Below are positions 41,601-50,667 of a DNA stretch of 64,000 nucleotides, one piece after another. The notes under the pieces are model-generated. The model was not told the DNA's origin, did no database searches, and saw only the letters and a list, made by a program, of their open reading frames with translations. The DNA is from Ensifer sp. PDNC004 (GTDB lineage Bacteria; Pseudomonadota; Alphaproteobacteria; Rhizobiales; Rhizobiaceae): NCBI RefSeq assembly GCF_016919405.1, contig NZ_CP070353.1, positions 1,798,001-1,862,000 of the forward strand, given 5' to 3'. A program made the translations under genes and the position numbers. The stretch's first letter is position 1. Every line of letters starts with the position of its first letter.

Positions 41601-42284
41601 ATGACCATTGCGAGACGGCGAAGACTGATCAAGCGGCAGCGCACCGGCACGGCGCTGGCCGTCGCCGCGACGATCTCGTTTCTCGCCGGGATGACCGACG
41701 CGATCGGGCTCTTGAGCATCGGCGACTTCGTTTCGTTCATGAGCGGCAACACGACCCGGGCGGCGATCGCGCTCGGCGACGGCGACCTCACCGGCGCCCT
41801 GCTGCTCGTCGGCGCGCTTGGAGCGTTCATCATCGGCAACGCGCTCGGCGTGATTGCGGCCGCACGCCTCGGCGTCGTCGGCGTCCTCTCGATGGTCAGT
41901 TTGGTGCTAATGCTCTGCGCCGGCTTCGGAACCTCGATGCCAAAGCCCTTCTATTTCTACGGCATCGTGCTTGCCATGGGCCTGGTCAATGCCGCCGTCG
42001 AGCACATCGAGGGCCTGCCGATCGGGCTCACCTACGTGACTGGTGCCCTTTCCCGTTTCGGGCGCGGCCTCGGCCGCTGGCTGCTCGGCAACACCAACCG
42101 CCAATGGCTCATGCAGATCGTGCCCTGGCTTGGCATGTTCTCTGGCGCTGTCGCCGGCGCCGTCCTGCAGCGCCATTTCGGCCCGGCGTCTCTTTGGGCT
42201 TCCTTCGCGCTTAGCGCCGGGCTCACGCTGGCCACCATCCTGGTGCCGTCGCGCTGGTCGAAGCGCTACATCCATCCGGGCTGA
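41601..42284 (+). CDS. DUF1275 (YoaK-like) membrane protein
   Basis: A 227-residue inner-membrane protein with six or so helices. The signature is SFLAGMTDAIGLLSIGDFVSFMSGNTTRAAIALG, the DUF1275 F-x-A-G-x-x-D-x-x-G and F-x-S-F-M-S-G-N-x-T pattern, plus VNAAVEHIEGLPIGLTYVTG. The family function is unknown. It starts from an ATG with GGGGGCAAGG upstream. It is a single gene with a 105-bp gap to the next. Confidence 0.88.
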   Translation: MTIARRRRLIKRQRTGTALAVAATISFLAGMTDAIGLLSIGDFVSFMSGNTTRAAIALGDGDLTGALLLVGALGAFIIGNALGVIAAARLGVVGVLSMVSLVLMLCAGFGTSMPKPFYFYGIVLAMGLVNAAVEHIEGLPIGLTYVTGALSRFGRGLGRWLLGNTNRQWLMQIVPWLGMFSGAVAGAVLQRHFGPASLWASFALSAGLTLATILVPSRWSKRYIHPG

Positions 42285-42390
42285 TCCCGCTCCGGCCACA
42301 GCTTTTCGCCTCCCCCCAAGATTTTACCCTTAAGCCCGGACGGGTTTCAGGGCAAAATCCGCGCTGAAGAATCACGAGCGAGGTCCTGCC

Positions 42391-42951
42391 ATGGCGCTTG
42401 CGGCAGCCGTTACTGCGGATGAACTTTACCATCCCATCCTCAATTCCAATCCGGCGCATCCGTCCGGCTGGCCGATCCGGGTCATCGTCAGCTCGCAGAC
42501 CGAAGCGCGGCACAATCGCGCGATCTGGGCGCCGACGCACCTGATCTCCATCCGTGCGCCCGGCAGCCGGCTTCTGTCGATGATCGAGCTGCCGCCGGAA
42601 AAGCACCTGGAACTGTTTTTCGGCGACACGACCGATCCAGACGAGCCGGATGCGGCACGCCCGCAGGCGATCGACGCCGCCTTCGCTTTCGTCGACCGTC
42701 TGCCCGAGGACGCGCATCTGCTCATCCATTGCCTGCGCGGCATCGGCCGCGCGACGGCGCTGACGCTGGGCATTCTGGCGCGCTACATGCCGCCGGAAGA
42801 CGCGGCCGCAGCCCTGCATGCGTTGCGACCGGAGGCCAAGCCGAACCGGCATGTGGTCAACCTTTGCGACACGGCGCTCGGGCTCAAGGGCAAACTCGCC
42901 AAGCAGGCGCTGCGCTTCCCGGCGAAAGTCTGGAAACCGGCCAAAGCCTGA
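42391..42951 (+). CDS. Protein tyrosine phosphatase-like protein
   Basis: A 186-residue cytoplasmic protein with the Cys-x5-Arg P-loop of cysteine-dependent phosphatases: LLIHCLRGIGRATALTLGIL, Cys114 to Arg120. The general-acid Asp is likely in FFGDTTDPDEPDAAR. The size and the N-terminal half (VIVSSQTEARHNRAIWAPTHLISIRAP) fit the small PTP-like proteins of alphaproteobacteria; the substrate is unknown. Codon usage is like that of neighbouring genes. It is a single gene. Confidence 0.83.
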   Translation: MALAAAVTADELYHPILNSNPAHPSGWPIRVIVSSQTEARHNRAIWAPTHLISIRAPGSRLLSMIELPPEKHLELFFGDTTDPDEPDAARPQAIDAAFAFVDRLPEDAHLLIHCLRGIGRATALTLGILARYMPPEDAAAALHALRPEAKPNRHVVNLCDTALGLKGKLAKQALRFPAKVWKPAKA

Positions 42952-43141
42952 GGCAGGAAGCCTGCCTTCGAGCGGCCAACCGTTGTGCGATGCACAAATA
43001 TTTGACATGATCCGCGTAAAGAACGGTGACAGCGTGCTGCCCGATCGGGCATGATGCTGTAAGCCTTTGTTTTCGGATGGGCTTTGACGCGGCATGTGTG
43101 CCCTGTCGGCCAGCGCCGAAGACAACAGACGGGAGGAAACG

Positions 43142-43804
43142 ATGTCCCACGCGGCCTATGTGTTTGACGCCTACGGCACGCTCTTCGACGTGCATGCGGC
43201 CGTCAGGCGCCACGCTGAGGAGATCGGTCCGGACGGGCAGGCTTTTTCCGAACTCTGGCGCGCCAAGCAACTCGAATATTCTTGGGTACGCTCGCTGATG
43301 GGCAGCTACCAGGATTTCTGGAAGCTGACCGAACAGGCGCTCGACTTTGCCTTCGCGCGCTTTCCCTCCGCCGACCCGAAGCTGCGCAAGCGGTTGCTGG
43401 ACGCTTACTGGACGCTCGATTGCTATCCGGAAGTGCCGGCAGTTCTGAAAGGCCTCAAGGAGCGCGGGGCGCGGATCGCCATCCTCTCCAACGGTTCGCC
43501 GGCCATGCTCGCGTCAGCCGTGCGCAACGCCGCACTCGATATCGTCATCGACGACGTCTTTTCGGTCGACGCGGTCAAGGCGTTCAAGACGGCGCCTGCC
43601 GTCTACGATCTCGTCACCACCAGCTACAGGCTCTACCCGCACGCCGTGTCGTTCCAGTCGTCTAACCGCTGGGACATTGCCGGGGCAACGAAGTTCGGCT
43701 TCCGCACCGTGTGGATCAATAGGGCGGACATGCCGGACGAATATCGCGATCACGGGCCTGCCTTGATCCTGCCCTCTCTCGAAAGTCTGCAATTCGGTAT
43801 CTGA
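43142..43804 (+). CDS. HAD-superfamily type II haloacid dehalogenase-like hydrolase
   Basis: A 220-residue HAD protein. Nucleophile Asp9 is in [11 protein letters not shown], motif II is IAILSNGSP, and motif III Lys is in [12 protein letters not shown] (P-to-T relative to the usual FKPDP). The closing motif is [17 protein letters not shown], versus SSNGWDAAGA in L-2-haloacid dehalogenases. It probably dehalogenates or dephosphorylates a small 2-substituted acid. The start at 43142 has GGGAGG 7 nt upstream. The trans-aconitate methyltransferase gene follows 11 nt later. Confidence 0.87.
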   Translation: MSHAAYVFDAYGTLFDVHAAVRRHAEEIGPDGQAFSELWRAKQLEYSWVRSLMGSYQDFWKLTEQALDFAFARFPSADPKLRKRLLDAYWTLDCYPEVPAVLKGLKERGARIAILSNGSPAMLASAVRNAALDIVIDDVFSVDAVKAFKTAPAVYDLVTTSYRLYPHAVSFQSSNRWDIAGATKFGFRTVWINRADMPDEYRDHGPALILPSLESLQFGI

Positions 43805-43815
43805 AGGAGTTCCCG

Positions 43816-44589
43816 ATGGCCTGGTCGCCCGCGCAGTATCTGAAGTTCGAAGACGAACGTACTCGACCAGCCAGAGACCTTCTCGCCCAAGTGCCCGACC
43901 TGCCGGAAGGCCTCGCCTTCGATCTCGGCTGCGGCCCGGGAAACTCCACCGAACTCATCCGCGACCGGTTTCCCTGGAGCACACTTTCAGGCCTCGACAG
44001 CGACGAGAACATGCTCGTTGCCGCCGCCAAGCGATTGCCCGGAGTATCCTTCGAAAAGGCGGATCTTGCGACCTGGGTTCCCCCCACCGGCGCCTCGCTG
44101 TTTTACGGCAACGCCGTCTTCCAATGGCTTCCGAACCATCTCACGATCTTCGAAAGGCTGATGAAGGCGCTCGCCTCCTGCGGCACGCTCGCGGTGCAGA
44201 TGCCGGACAATCTCGCAGAGCCGAGCCACGTGCTGATGGAAGAGACCGCGCGCAGCCCGGCTTTCGCTGAGGCCTTTGCCGGCAAGACCATCCGCCGTAA
44301 CCCAATGCCGCCGCCGGCAACCTATGTCGAATGCCTGGCGCCATGGGCCGCGCGTATCGAGGTCTGGCACACGATCTACTATCATCGCCTCGCCAATGCG
44401 GAGGCGATCGTCGAATGGGTGAAGGGGACCGGCCTTAGACCCTATCTCGACGCCCTGCCCGAGGGCCGGCGGAGCGGCTTTCTCGCCGACTACACCGACA
44501 GGATACGCGCAGCCTATCCGGCGACGAGCGACGGCAAGGTGCTCCTGCGTTTTCCGCGGTTCTTCATCCTGGCGGTCAAGGCGGCCTGA
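43816..44589 (+). CDS. tam: Trans-aconitate 2-methyltransferase
   Basis: A 257-residue SAM enzyme with the Tam signature: [27 protein letters not shown], motif [16 protein letters not shown], acidic motif [11 protein letters not shown], then [12 protein letters not shown] and [14 protein letters not shown]. Tam methylates trans-aconitate, which forms spontaneously and inhibits aconitase. AAGGAG lies 6 nt before the ATG. It forms a likely pair with the HAD gene upstream and converges with a LysR gene. Confidence 0.92.
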   Translation: MAWSPAQYLKFEDERTRPARDLLAQVPDLPEGLAFDLGCGPGNSTELIRDRFPWSTLSGLDSDENMLVAAAKRLPGVSFEKADLATWVPPTGASLFYGNAVFQWLPNHLTIFERLMKALASCGTLAVQMPDNLAEPSHVLMEETARSPAFAEAFAGKTIRRNPMPPPATYVECLAPWAARIEVWHTIYYHRLANAEAIVEWVKGTGLRPYLDALPEGRRSGFLADYTDRIRAAYPATSDGKVLLRFPRFFILAVKAA

Positions 44590-44609
44590 GTTCGTTGCCC
44601 GCCGGGCGC

Positions 44610-45503
44610 TTACATGCGCTCGGCGAGAAAATCGATGAAGGCGCGGATGCGGGCCGCGAGATGCTCGTGGCCCGCATAGACTGCATAGACCGTCTCGATA
44701 TCACCTGACTGATAGTCCTCGAGCAGCGGAACCAGCGTTCCGGCCTCGAAATCCGGCTCGACATGAAACCGGCCGATCCGGCCGATGCCGACCCCGGCAA
44801 GGCAGAGCTGGCGGACGATCGAGCCGCTCGAAACCTGCATATTGCCGGAGACCATTCGGTGCTCGATCTGAGACTGGCCGGGCATGTGAAACGCCCATTC
44901 GTCGACGCTGCGGCGGAAATTGAAACGAATGCAGTTGTGGCCGTCGAGATCGTCAGGGGTTTTCGGGATCCCGTGCTTTTCCAGGTAGGCGGGCGAGGCG
45001 ATCACCACCGGCCGGGTTTCCATCAGCTTGCGCGCCTTCAGGGATGAGTCGCGCAGCGGTCCGGTGCGGATCGCCACGTCCGTGCGTTCGCCCACCACAT
45101 CGATCATGCTATCGGTCAGCGTCAGGTCGAGCTGGACCTCCGGGTATCGCGCCAGGAACTCCGGCGCGAGCGGCATGATGTAGCGCTCGCCGAAGCCGAC
45201 GGCGGCGTTCACCCGCAAGAGCCCGCGCGGCGCCATGCGTCCGCCGGCGGCGACGACATGCTCGGTCTCGGCAATATCTCCGAGGATCCGTTGCGCCCGC
45301 TGGAAATAGACTTCGCCCTCCGGTGTGAGCTGCAAGGTGCGGGTCGAGCGTACGAGAAGACGCGTGCCGAGCCGATCCTCGATGCGGGTCACCAGCTTGC
45401 TGACCGCCGACGGCGACAGTTTCAGACGCCGCGCCGCAGCAGAAAAGCTGCGGGTCTCCGACACGGCGACAAAAACCTCCATCTCACCCGCCCGGTTGTC
45501 CAT
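44610..45503 (-). CDS. LysR-family regulator of the adjacent MFS-AKR genes
   Basis: A 297-residue LysR protein: helix-turn-helix in EMEVFVAVSETRSFSAAARRLKLSPSAVSKLVTRIEDRLGTRLLVRSTRTLQL and an effector domain with PRGLLRVNAAVGFGERYIMPL and VDEWAFHMPG. The ATG at 45503 has AAAGGACG upstream; a longer start at 45527 lies in the palindrome region. It is divergent from an AraJ-like exporter and an aldo/keto reductase and shares a 138-bp control region with them that contains a perfect 12-bp palindrome. Autorepression with activation or repression of those genes is the usual logic. Confidence 0.92.
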   Translation of the reverse strand: MDNRAGEMEVFVAVSETRSFSAAARRLKLSPSAVSKLVTRIEDRLGTRLLVRSTRTLQLTPEGEVYFQRAQRILGDIAETEHVVAAGGRMAPRGLLRVNAAVGFGERYIMPLAPEFLARYPEVQLDLTLTDSMIDVVGERTDVAIRTGPLRDSSLKARKLMETRPVVIASPAYLEKHGIPKTPDDLDGHNCIRFNFRRSVDEWAFHMPGQSQIEHRMVSGNMQVSSGSIVRQLCLAGVGIGRIGRFHVEPDFEAGTLVPLLEDYQSGDIETVYAVYAGHEHLAARIRAFIDFLAERM

Positions 45504-45525
45504 GCTCGTCCTTTGAACTGAATTC

Positions 45526-45537
45526 ACAAACGTTTGT
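45526..45537. promoter_or_regulatory. Perfect palindrome in the LysR/MFS control region
   Basis: ACAAACGTTTGT (12 bp, fully symmetric) begins 22 nt upstream of the LysR start, with an AT-rich -10-like stretch (TATTATCG) to its right. It may be the LysR binding site; the usual T-N11-A pattern is not clearly met. Confidence 0.4.
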
Positions 45538-45641
45538 CTGATTATGCGTATTATCGCGATGAGTGCAAAGGCTCATATTCCGCCCGACTTCAACAACAGC
45601 CATACGCCCGGTGCTCCCAGCCGGGTGGGAAAGGTCTCGTC

Positions 45642-46823
45642 GTGCCCATTGCCATACTTGCGCTGACGATCGCGGCCTATGCGATCGGAACCACGGAATT
45701 CGTGATCGTCGGCCTGCTGCCGACTGTCGCCACCGACCTCAATGTCACCCTGCCGCTCGCCGGCCTGATCGTCAGCGTCTATGCGCTCGGCGTCACCTTC
45801 GGCGCGCCGGTGCTGACCGCCCTCACCGGGCGGATCGAGCGAAAGCCGCTGCTGATCGGCCTGATGGCGCTGTTCATCGTCGGCAATGCCGCCGCCGCAT
45901 TGTCGCCGAGCTATGAACCGCTGCTCGTCGCCCGCGTCATTTCCGCCTTTGCCCATGGCGTATTCTTCTCGGTCGGTTCGACCATTGCCGCCGACCTGGT
46001 ACCGGAAGACCGCCGCGCCTCGGCCATTGCCATGATGTTCATGGGCCTCACGGTCGCGATCGTCACCGGCGTGCCGCTCGGCACCTGGATCGGCCAGACC
46101 TTCGGCTGGCGCGCCACCTTCTGGGCCGTGACCGGTCTCGGCGTCGTCGCTCTTGTCGCGATCGCGGCCCTGTTGCCGAACACGCTCTCCAAGGCCCCGC
46201 CGGCAAAGCTCATCGACCAGGTCCGCGTGCTCGGCTCCGGCCGCCTGCTGATCGTCTTTGCCATGACCGCGCTCGGTTACGGCGGCACCTTCGTCGCCTT
46301 CACGTTCCTCGCGCCGATCCTGCAGGACATCACCGGCTTTTCGGAAAGCGCCGTCAGCCTGATCCTGGTGCTCTACGGGATCACGATCGCCATCGGCAAC
46401 ATTGCCGGCGGCAAGATCGCCAACCGCGACCCGGTGAAGGCGCTGATCGGCCTCTTCCTGGCGCAGGCGGCCGTGCTCGTGCTCTTCACCTTTACCGCCC
46501 CCTCGCCGGTGCTGACGCTGGTGACGCTTGCAGCCCTCGGCTTCCTGTCCTTTGCCAATGTGCCCGGCTTGCAGCTCTATGTCGTACAGCTTGCCAAGCA
46601 ACACCGTCCCGGCGCCGTCGATGTCGCCTCGGCGCTCAACATCGCGGCCTTCAACCTCGGCATCGCCGTCGGTGCCTGGCTCGGTGGCGTGATCGTCGCC
46701 TCGCCGCTCGGCCTCGGCATGACGCCCGTCATCGGTGCCCTGCTCGTCGCCGCAGCCCTGCTTTTGACGCTACTCAGCGGCGCCCTTGATCGTCGCACCG
46801 GGGCGGCCTACCAAACGGCTTGA
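45642..46823 (+). CDS. MFS efflux transporter, AraJ/sugar-efflux type
   Basis: A 393-residue transporter with 12 predicted helices. The AraJ/SotB-like start PIAILALTIAAYAIGTTEFVIVGLLPTVATDL, motif A-like GRIERKPLLIGLMALF and motif RVISAFAHGVFFSVGSTIAADLVP fix the drug-H+ antiporter-1 type. The start is most likely a GTG at 45642 (GGAAAGG seven nt before it) rather than an upstream start at 45534, which would add 36 hydrophilic residues. Probable export of sugars or drug-like electrophiles. It is followed by an aldo/keto reductase and governed by the divergent LysR. Confidence 0.9.
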   Translation: MPIAILALTIAAYAIGTTEFVIVGLLPTVATDLNVTLPLAGLIVSVYALGVTFGAPVLTALTGRIERKPLLIGLMALFIVGNAAAALSPSYEPLLVARVISAFAHGVFFSVGSTIAADLVPEDRRASAIAMMFMGLTVAIVTGVPLGTWIGQTFGWRATFWAVTGLGVVALVAIAALLPNTLSKAPPAKLIDQVRVLGSGRLLIVFAMTALGYGGTFVAFTFLAPILQDITGFSESAVSLILVLYGITIAIGNIAGGKIANRDPVKALIGLFLAQAAVLVLFTFTAPSPVLTLVTLAALGFLSFANVPGLQLYVVQLAKQHRPGAVDVASALNIAAFNLGIAVGAWLGGVIVASPLGLGMTPVIGALLVAAALLLTLLSGALDRRTGAAYQTA

Positions 46824-46864
46824 ACCGCCGTTCCCGAGGACCACCTATAGCCTCATTCCTTTTT

Positions 46865-46886
46865 CGCCCGGCCAAGCGGCCGGGCG
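46865..46886. repeat. GC-rich hairpin between the MFS and AKR genes
   Basis: CGCCCGGCC / GGCCGGGCG, 9-bp perfect stem with AAGC loop. T residues precede rather than follow it on the plus strand, so it is not a normal terminator. It may affect message stability between the two genes. Confidence 0.5.
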
Positions 46887-46927
46887 CGCATCAAGCATGA
46901 CATGCCAAGTACAAGGAGTTACCAGCC

Positions 46928-47764
46928 ATGCATTCCGTCAATTCCAACGGCGCCAACATTCCGGCGCTCGGCTTCGGCACTTTCCGCATGCCCGGCGCCG
47001 ATGTGCTGCGCGTTCTGCCGGAAGCCTTGAAGCTCGGCTTCCACCACGTGGACACCGCACAGATCTACGGCAACGAGGCCGAAGTCGGCGAAGCGATCCA
47101 GAATTCCGGTGTCTCCCGTGCCGATATCTTCCTCACCACCAAGGTCTGGGTCGACAAATATGCCCATCGCGACTTCCTCGCTTCGGTCGACGAAAGCCTG
47201 AAGAAGCTGAGGACCGACCGTGTCGATCTGCTGCTCCTGCACTGGCCGGGCGGCAGCGACGTGCCGATGGCCGAGCGCATCGGCGCCCTCAACGACGTGC
47301 ACAAGGCCGGCAAGGTCCGCCATATCGGCATCAGCAACTTCAACACGGCGCAGATGGAAGAGGCCGTGAAGCTCAGCGACGCGCCTGTTGCCACCAACCA
47401 GGTCGAGTACCACCCCTATCTCGACCAGACCAAGGTGCTCCAGACCGCCCGCAAGCACGGCATGTCGATCACCGCCTATTACGCGATGGCGAACGGCAAG
47501 GTGCCGAACGATCCGCTCCTGAAGGAGATCGGCGCCCGCCACGGCAAGACCGCCGCGCAAGTCGCGCTGCGCTGGCTGGTGCAGCAGAAGGACGTGATCA
47601 CGCTTTCGAAGACCGCGACGATCGATCGCCTGAAGGAAAACTTCGCGATCTTCGACTTCGCGCTCGGCGACGGCGAAATGGCAGAGATCCACGCGCTTGC
47701 GCGTGCCGACGGCCGCATCGTCAACCCGGAAGGCCTTGCCCCCGTCTGGGACAAGGCTGCTTAA
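46928..47764 (+). CDS. Aldo/keto reductase
   Basis: A 278-residue TIM-barrel NADPH oxidoreductase with an intact AKR tetrad: Asp42, Tyr47, Lys72 and His105 (VDTAQIYGNE, TTKVW, LLLLHWPG). Further marks are GKVRHIGISNF and NQVEYHPYL; the C-terminal NADPH motif ITLSKTATIDRLKENF has the usual Ser/Lys for the 2'-phosphate, supporting NADPH use. It reduces aldehydes or ketones. An AAGGAG site lies 10 nt before the ATG. It is downstream of the AraJ-type exporter with a 104-nt gap and probably shares its LysR control. Confidence 0.93.
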   Translation: MHSVNSNGANIPALGFGTFRMPGADVLRVLPEALKLGFHHVDTAQIYGNEAEVGEAIQNSGVSRADIFLTTKVWVDKYAHRDFLASVDESLKKLRTDRVDLLLLHWPGGSDVPMAERIGALNDVHKAGKVRHIGISNFNTAQMEEAVKLSDAPVATNQVEYHPYLDQTKVLQTARKHGMSITAYYAMANGKVPNDPLLKEIGARHGKTAAQVALRWLVQQKDVITLSKTATIDRLKENFAIFDFALGDGEMAEIHALARADGRIVNPEGLAPVWDKAA

Positions 47765-47846
47765 CGAACGCAATCATTTCGCCGCCAGCCAATTCCCTGC
47801 CGGCGGCGGATACGATATGGACATCGCCTTGAAGACACCGATCAGA

Positions 47847-47855
47847 GGGGGGGGG
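47847..47855 (+). repeat. Run of nine G at the ribosome-binding site of an MFS gene
   Basis: Nine consecutive G (47847-47855) lie 2 nt before the ATG of the MFS gene and overlap its only possible Shine-Dalgarno. Such a mononucleotide run is rare here and prone to slippage; its effect would be on spacing, not on frame. Confidence 0.7.
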
Positions 47856-47857
47856 CG

Positions 47858-49018
47858 ATGTCGTTGCATGAGGCGCAGGCGAGCGATTTTGCTCCCGACT
47901 GGCCGGCGATCATCGCCGTCGTTCTTGGTGTCACCGCCTTCTCGGTAGCGCAGGGGCTCACCTATCCGCTGATCTCGCTTTCGCTTGAGAGCCGCGGCGT
48001 CTCGGCCGGCATGATCGGCCTTAACGCCATGGGCTTTGCCACCGGTCTCGGCGTTGCGACCCTCATTCTCGGCCGGCTGACCCGGTTCGCCTCCGCCGAC
48101 AAGCTGATCATCGCCAGCCTGATTGGCTGTTCTATCTGTCTCGCGACGCTGGCCTCGACGTCGGAACTCGTCATCTGGTTTATCGCCCGCTTTGCGCTCG
48201 GCTTTTTCGTCAGCATGGTCTTCATGCTCGGTGAAGCGTGGCTGAACACCGCCTGCCCGGACCGGCTGCGCGGCCGCGTCTCCGGCCTCTATGGTGCCGG
48301 CATGTGCGGCGGCTTTGCCGCGGGTCCGCTGGCGATCCCCCTGCTTGGCACCAGCGGCGGTCTCGGCTTTGCCCTCCTGGCGATCTACATCGCGCTGGTC
48401 GCGTTCCTCACCGGGCTGCTGACCATGGGCGCCCGCACCCGGCCGGAACCCACCTCGACGCGTGACCTCTTTGCCTTTTTCAAGAAGGCGCCAATCCTGA
48501 TCCTCATGGTGCTGATGTTCGGTTTTGCCGATATCGCGGCGATCTCGGCCATGCCTGTCTATTTCGTCAAGACGGGCCACAGCCAGGCCTTTGCCGCGCT
48601 CAGCGTCACGGCGCTGGCGATACCGACGGCACTCGCGCAGCCTTTCATCGGTGTGCTTCTCGACCGGCTGCCGCGCCGCCGGGTGGCGATCTCGGCGGCC
48701 GCGGTCGCTGCCAGCGGCTATCTGCTCGTGCCGTTGCTGTCGTCCGATATCGCTCTGCTTCTGACCTTCGCCTTCATCGGCGCGGCGAGCTTCGCGCTCT
48801 ATACGGCAGCACTCACCATGCTCGGGGAAGAGTATCGCGGCAGCATGCTGGTTGCCGGCAGTGCCGCCTTTTCGCTCGCCTATGCCGCCGGCAGTGCCGC
48901 TGGCTCCGGCGCGACCGGCGCGCTGATGAACTTTATCAACCCGATCGCTGGCCCGATCGGCGTGGGCGTCGTGCTGGTGGTCTTCACGCTTGCCTTCGCG
49001 CTCAACGGCCGACGCTAG
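47858..49018 (+). CDS. MFS transporter, YcaD-like
   Basis: A 386-residue transporter with 12 helices and the YcaD/YfkF-type features: IIAVVLGVTAFSVAQGLTYPLISLSLESRG, ARFALGFFVSMVFMLGEAWLNTACPDRLRGRVSGLYGAGMCGGFAAGPL, FIGVLLDRLPRRRVAI. The substrate is unknown. The ribosome site merges with a nine-G run. It converges with a LysR gene; the two stop codons share the palindromic CTAG (4-nt overlap). Confidence 0.88.
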   Translation: MSLHEAQASDFAPDWPAIIAVVLGVTAFSVAQGLTYPLISLSLESRGVSAGMIGLNAMGFATGLGVATLILGRLTRFASADKLIIASLIGCSICLATLASTSELVIWFIARFALGFFVSMVFMLGEAWLNTACPDRLRGRVSGLYGAGMCGGFAAGPLAIPLLGTSGGLGFALLAIYIALVAFLTGLLTMGARTRPEPTSTRDLFAFFKKAPILILMVLMFGFADIAAISAMPVYFVKTGHSQAFAALSVTALAIPTALAQPFIGVLLDRLPRRRVAISAAAVAASGYLLVPLLSSDIALLLTFAFIGAASFALYTAALTMLGEEYRGSMLVAGSAAFSLAYAAGSAAGSGATGALMNFINPIAGPIGVGVVLVVFTLAFALNGRR

Positions 49019-49926
49019 CCCTCCGCGCAGATCCGGGCGAGAGCCTCGTTGAAGACGCGGGCGGCCGGCCCGAGCGGCTCGTCGATCCGGTGAACGAGAT
49101 AGGCTTCGGCCCCCACCTGGCTGTTGCGGCCGAGGGCGGCCGTCGGCATGCGCACGAGCCGGCCTTCGGCAAGGTCGCGCTCCACCTGCCAGAACGGCAA
49201 CCGACCCCAGCCCAGGCCCGAACGGATCATCGCATGTTTCGTGTCCTGGCTGCTGACGCGGCAGGTTTGCGGCGAGAGCACGCCGAAGTCGCGCCCGACC
49301 GTACGATGCGACGGATCCGACAGGACGATCTGCAGATGGTCCGCAAGCTCGGCAGTGTCGAGCGCATCTCCCCCTGCGCGCAGGCCCAAGGGATGATTTG
49401 CAGCGACGACCGCGACGAGTTCGACCGTCGCAAGCGCCCGGCGGGCGATCGCCGGATCGCGGAAATCCTCGCCGACGGTGATGCCGAGCGTGAAGCGGCG
49501 ATCGACCAGGCCATCGACCGGCCCGCCGAGCGGCAGGACCGCAAGCCGGATGGACACATCCGGATAGGCGCCCCGCATCTCCTTCAACGCCAGGCCGACG
49601 GTCTCGATCGGAAACAGCGTATCGACGACCAGCGAAAGCTCAAGCTCGATGCCTTCGCCGAGCCCGCGTGCCCGGGCGCGCATGGCGTCCACTCTGAGCA
49701 GGATGTCGCGGGCGTTGGCGAGCAGCGCCTGCCCTTCCGCCGTCAGGACCGGCCGATGGCCGGAACGGTCGAACAGGGCGACACCGAGTTCGGCCTCCAT
49801 GTTGGCGATGGCGTGGCTGACGGCCGACTGCACCCGTGAGAGCCTGGCGGCACCGGCCCGGAAGCTTCCGCTTTCGGCGACGGTCACGAAGGTCCGCATC
49901 TGATCGAGAGTGAGCGCATCGAGCAT
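49015..49926 (-). CDS. LysR-family regulator divergent from wrbA
   Basis: A 303-residue LysR protein, MLDALTLDQMRTFVTVAESGSFRAGAARLSRVQSAVSHAIANMEAELGVALFDRSGHRPVL, with a LysR effector domain that includes LSLVVDTLFPIETVGLALKEM and HLQIVLSDPSHR. A start four codons earlier (49938) is possible; neither has a strong ribosome site. It is divergent from wrbA and an MFS gene with about 110 bp between, and is their likely regulator. Confidence 0.9.
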   Translation of the reverse strand: MLDALTLDQMRTFVTVAESGSFRAGAARLSRVQSAVSHAIANMEAELGVALFDRSGHRPVLTAEGQALLANARDILLRVDAMRARARGLGEGIELELSLVVDTLFPIETVGLALKEMRGAYPDVSIRLAVLPLGGPVDGLVDRRFTLGITVGEDFRDPAIARRALATVELVAVVAANHPLGLRAGGDALDTAELADHLQIVLSDPSHRTVGRDFGVLSPQTCRVSSQDTKHAMIRSGLGWGRLPFWQVERDLAEGRLVRMPTAALGRNSQVGAEAYLVHRIDEPLGPAARVFNEALARICAEG

Positions 49927-50034
49927 GATCGATTCCATAGATCATCTTGATGAAAATTATATCACTCCAATAGATCGAGAAAAGCACCCATCTTTTCTGT
50001 GAACGGCAATGCCGCCCACAAAAAGGAAACCGAA

Positions 50035-50667
50035 ATGACCAAGGTGCTCGTGCTCTACTATTCCTCCTACGGCCACATCGAGACCATGGCGAAGGCCGTC
50101 GCCGAGGGTGCGCGCACCGCCGGCGCCACCGTCGCGCTCAAGCGCGTGCCGGAAATCGTCCCGGAAGCCGTGGCCGTCAAGGCCGGCTACAAGCGCAACC
50201 ACGATGCGCCGGTGGCAACTGTCGCCGAACTGCCCGACTATGACGCGATCATCATCGGCACGCCGACGCGGTTCGGCAACATGGCCGCCCAGATGAAGAA
50301 CTTTCTCGACCAGGCGGGTGGGATCTGGGCGCGCGATGCCCTGGTCGGGCGTATCGGCAGCGTTTTTACCTCGACCGGAAGCCAGCATGGTGGCCAGGAA
50401 TCGACGATACTCGCCACGCATACCGTACTGCTGCATCTCGGAATGGTGATCACCGGCCTTCCCTACAGCTTCAAAGGCCAGATGCGCATGGACGAAATCA
50501 CCGGCGGATCACCCTATGGCGCCTCGACGCTGGCCGACGACGGCAATGGCGGCGACCGGCAGCCGAGCGCCAACGAGCTGGAAGGCGCACGCTTCCAGGG
50601 GCGCCACGTGGCGGAACTGGCGGCAGCGCTGGTTGCCGGACGCACCCGCGTTGGGGAGATCGCCTGA
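50035..50667 (+). CDS. wrbA: NAD(P)H:quinone oxidoreductase WrbA
   Basis: A 210-residue flavodoxin-like FMN enzyme: [24 protein letters not shown] (phosphate loop), [54 protein letters not shown] and [40 protein letters not shown], the full WrbA pattern. It performs two-electron reduction of quinones, avoiding semiquinone radicals. AAAGGAA lies 6 nt before the ATG. It overlaps the following MFS gene by one base (TGATG), so export and quinone reduction are coupled under the divergent LysR. Confidence 0.95.
   Translation: MTKVLVLYYSSYGHIETMAKAVAEGARTAGATVALKRVPEIVPEAVAVKAGYKRNHDAPVATVAELPDYDAIIIGTPTRFGNMAAQMKNFLDQAGGIWARDALVGRIGSVFTSTGSQHGGQESTILATHTVLLHLGMVITGLPYSFKGQMRMDEITGGSPYGASTLADDGNGGDRQPSANELEGARFQGRHVAELAAALVAGRTRVGEIA

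Noticed and set aside
46865..46886. GC hairpin considered as a terminator of the MFS gene
   Set aside because: T residues lie before, not after, the stem on the plus strand, and the AKR gene follows in the same direction.
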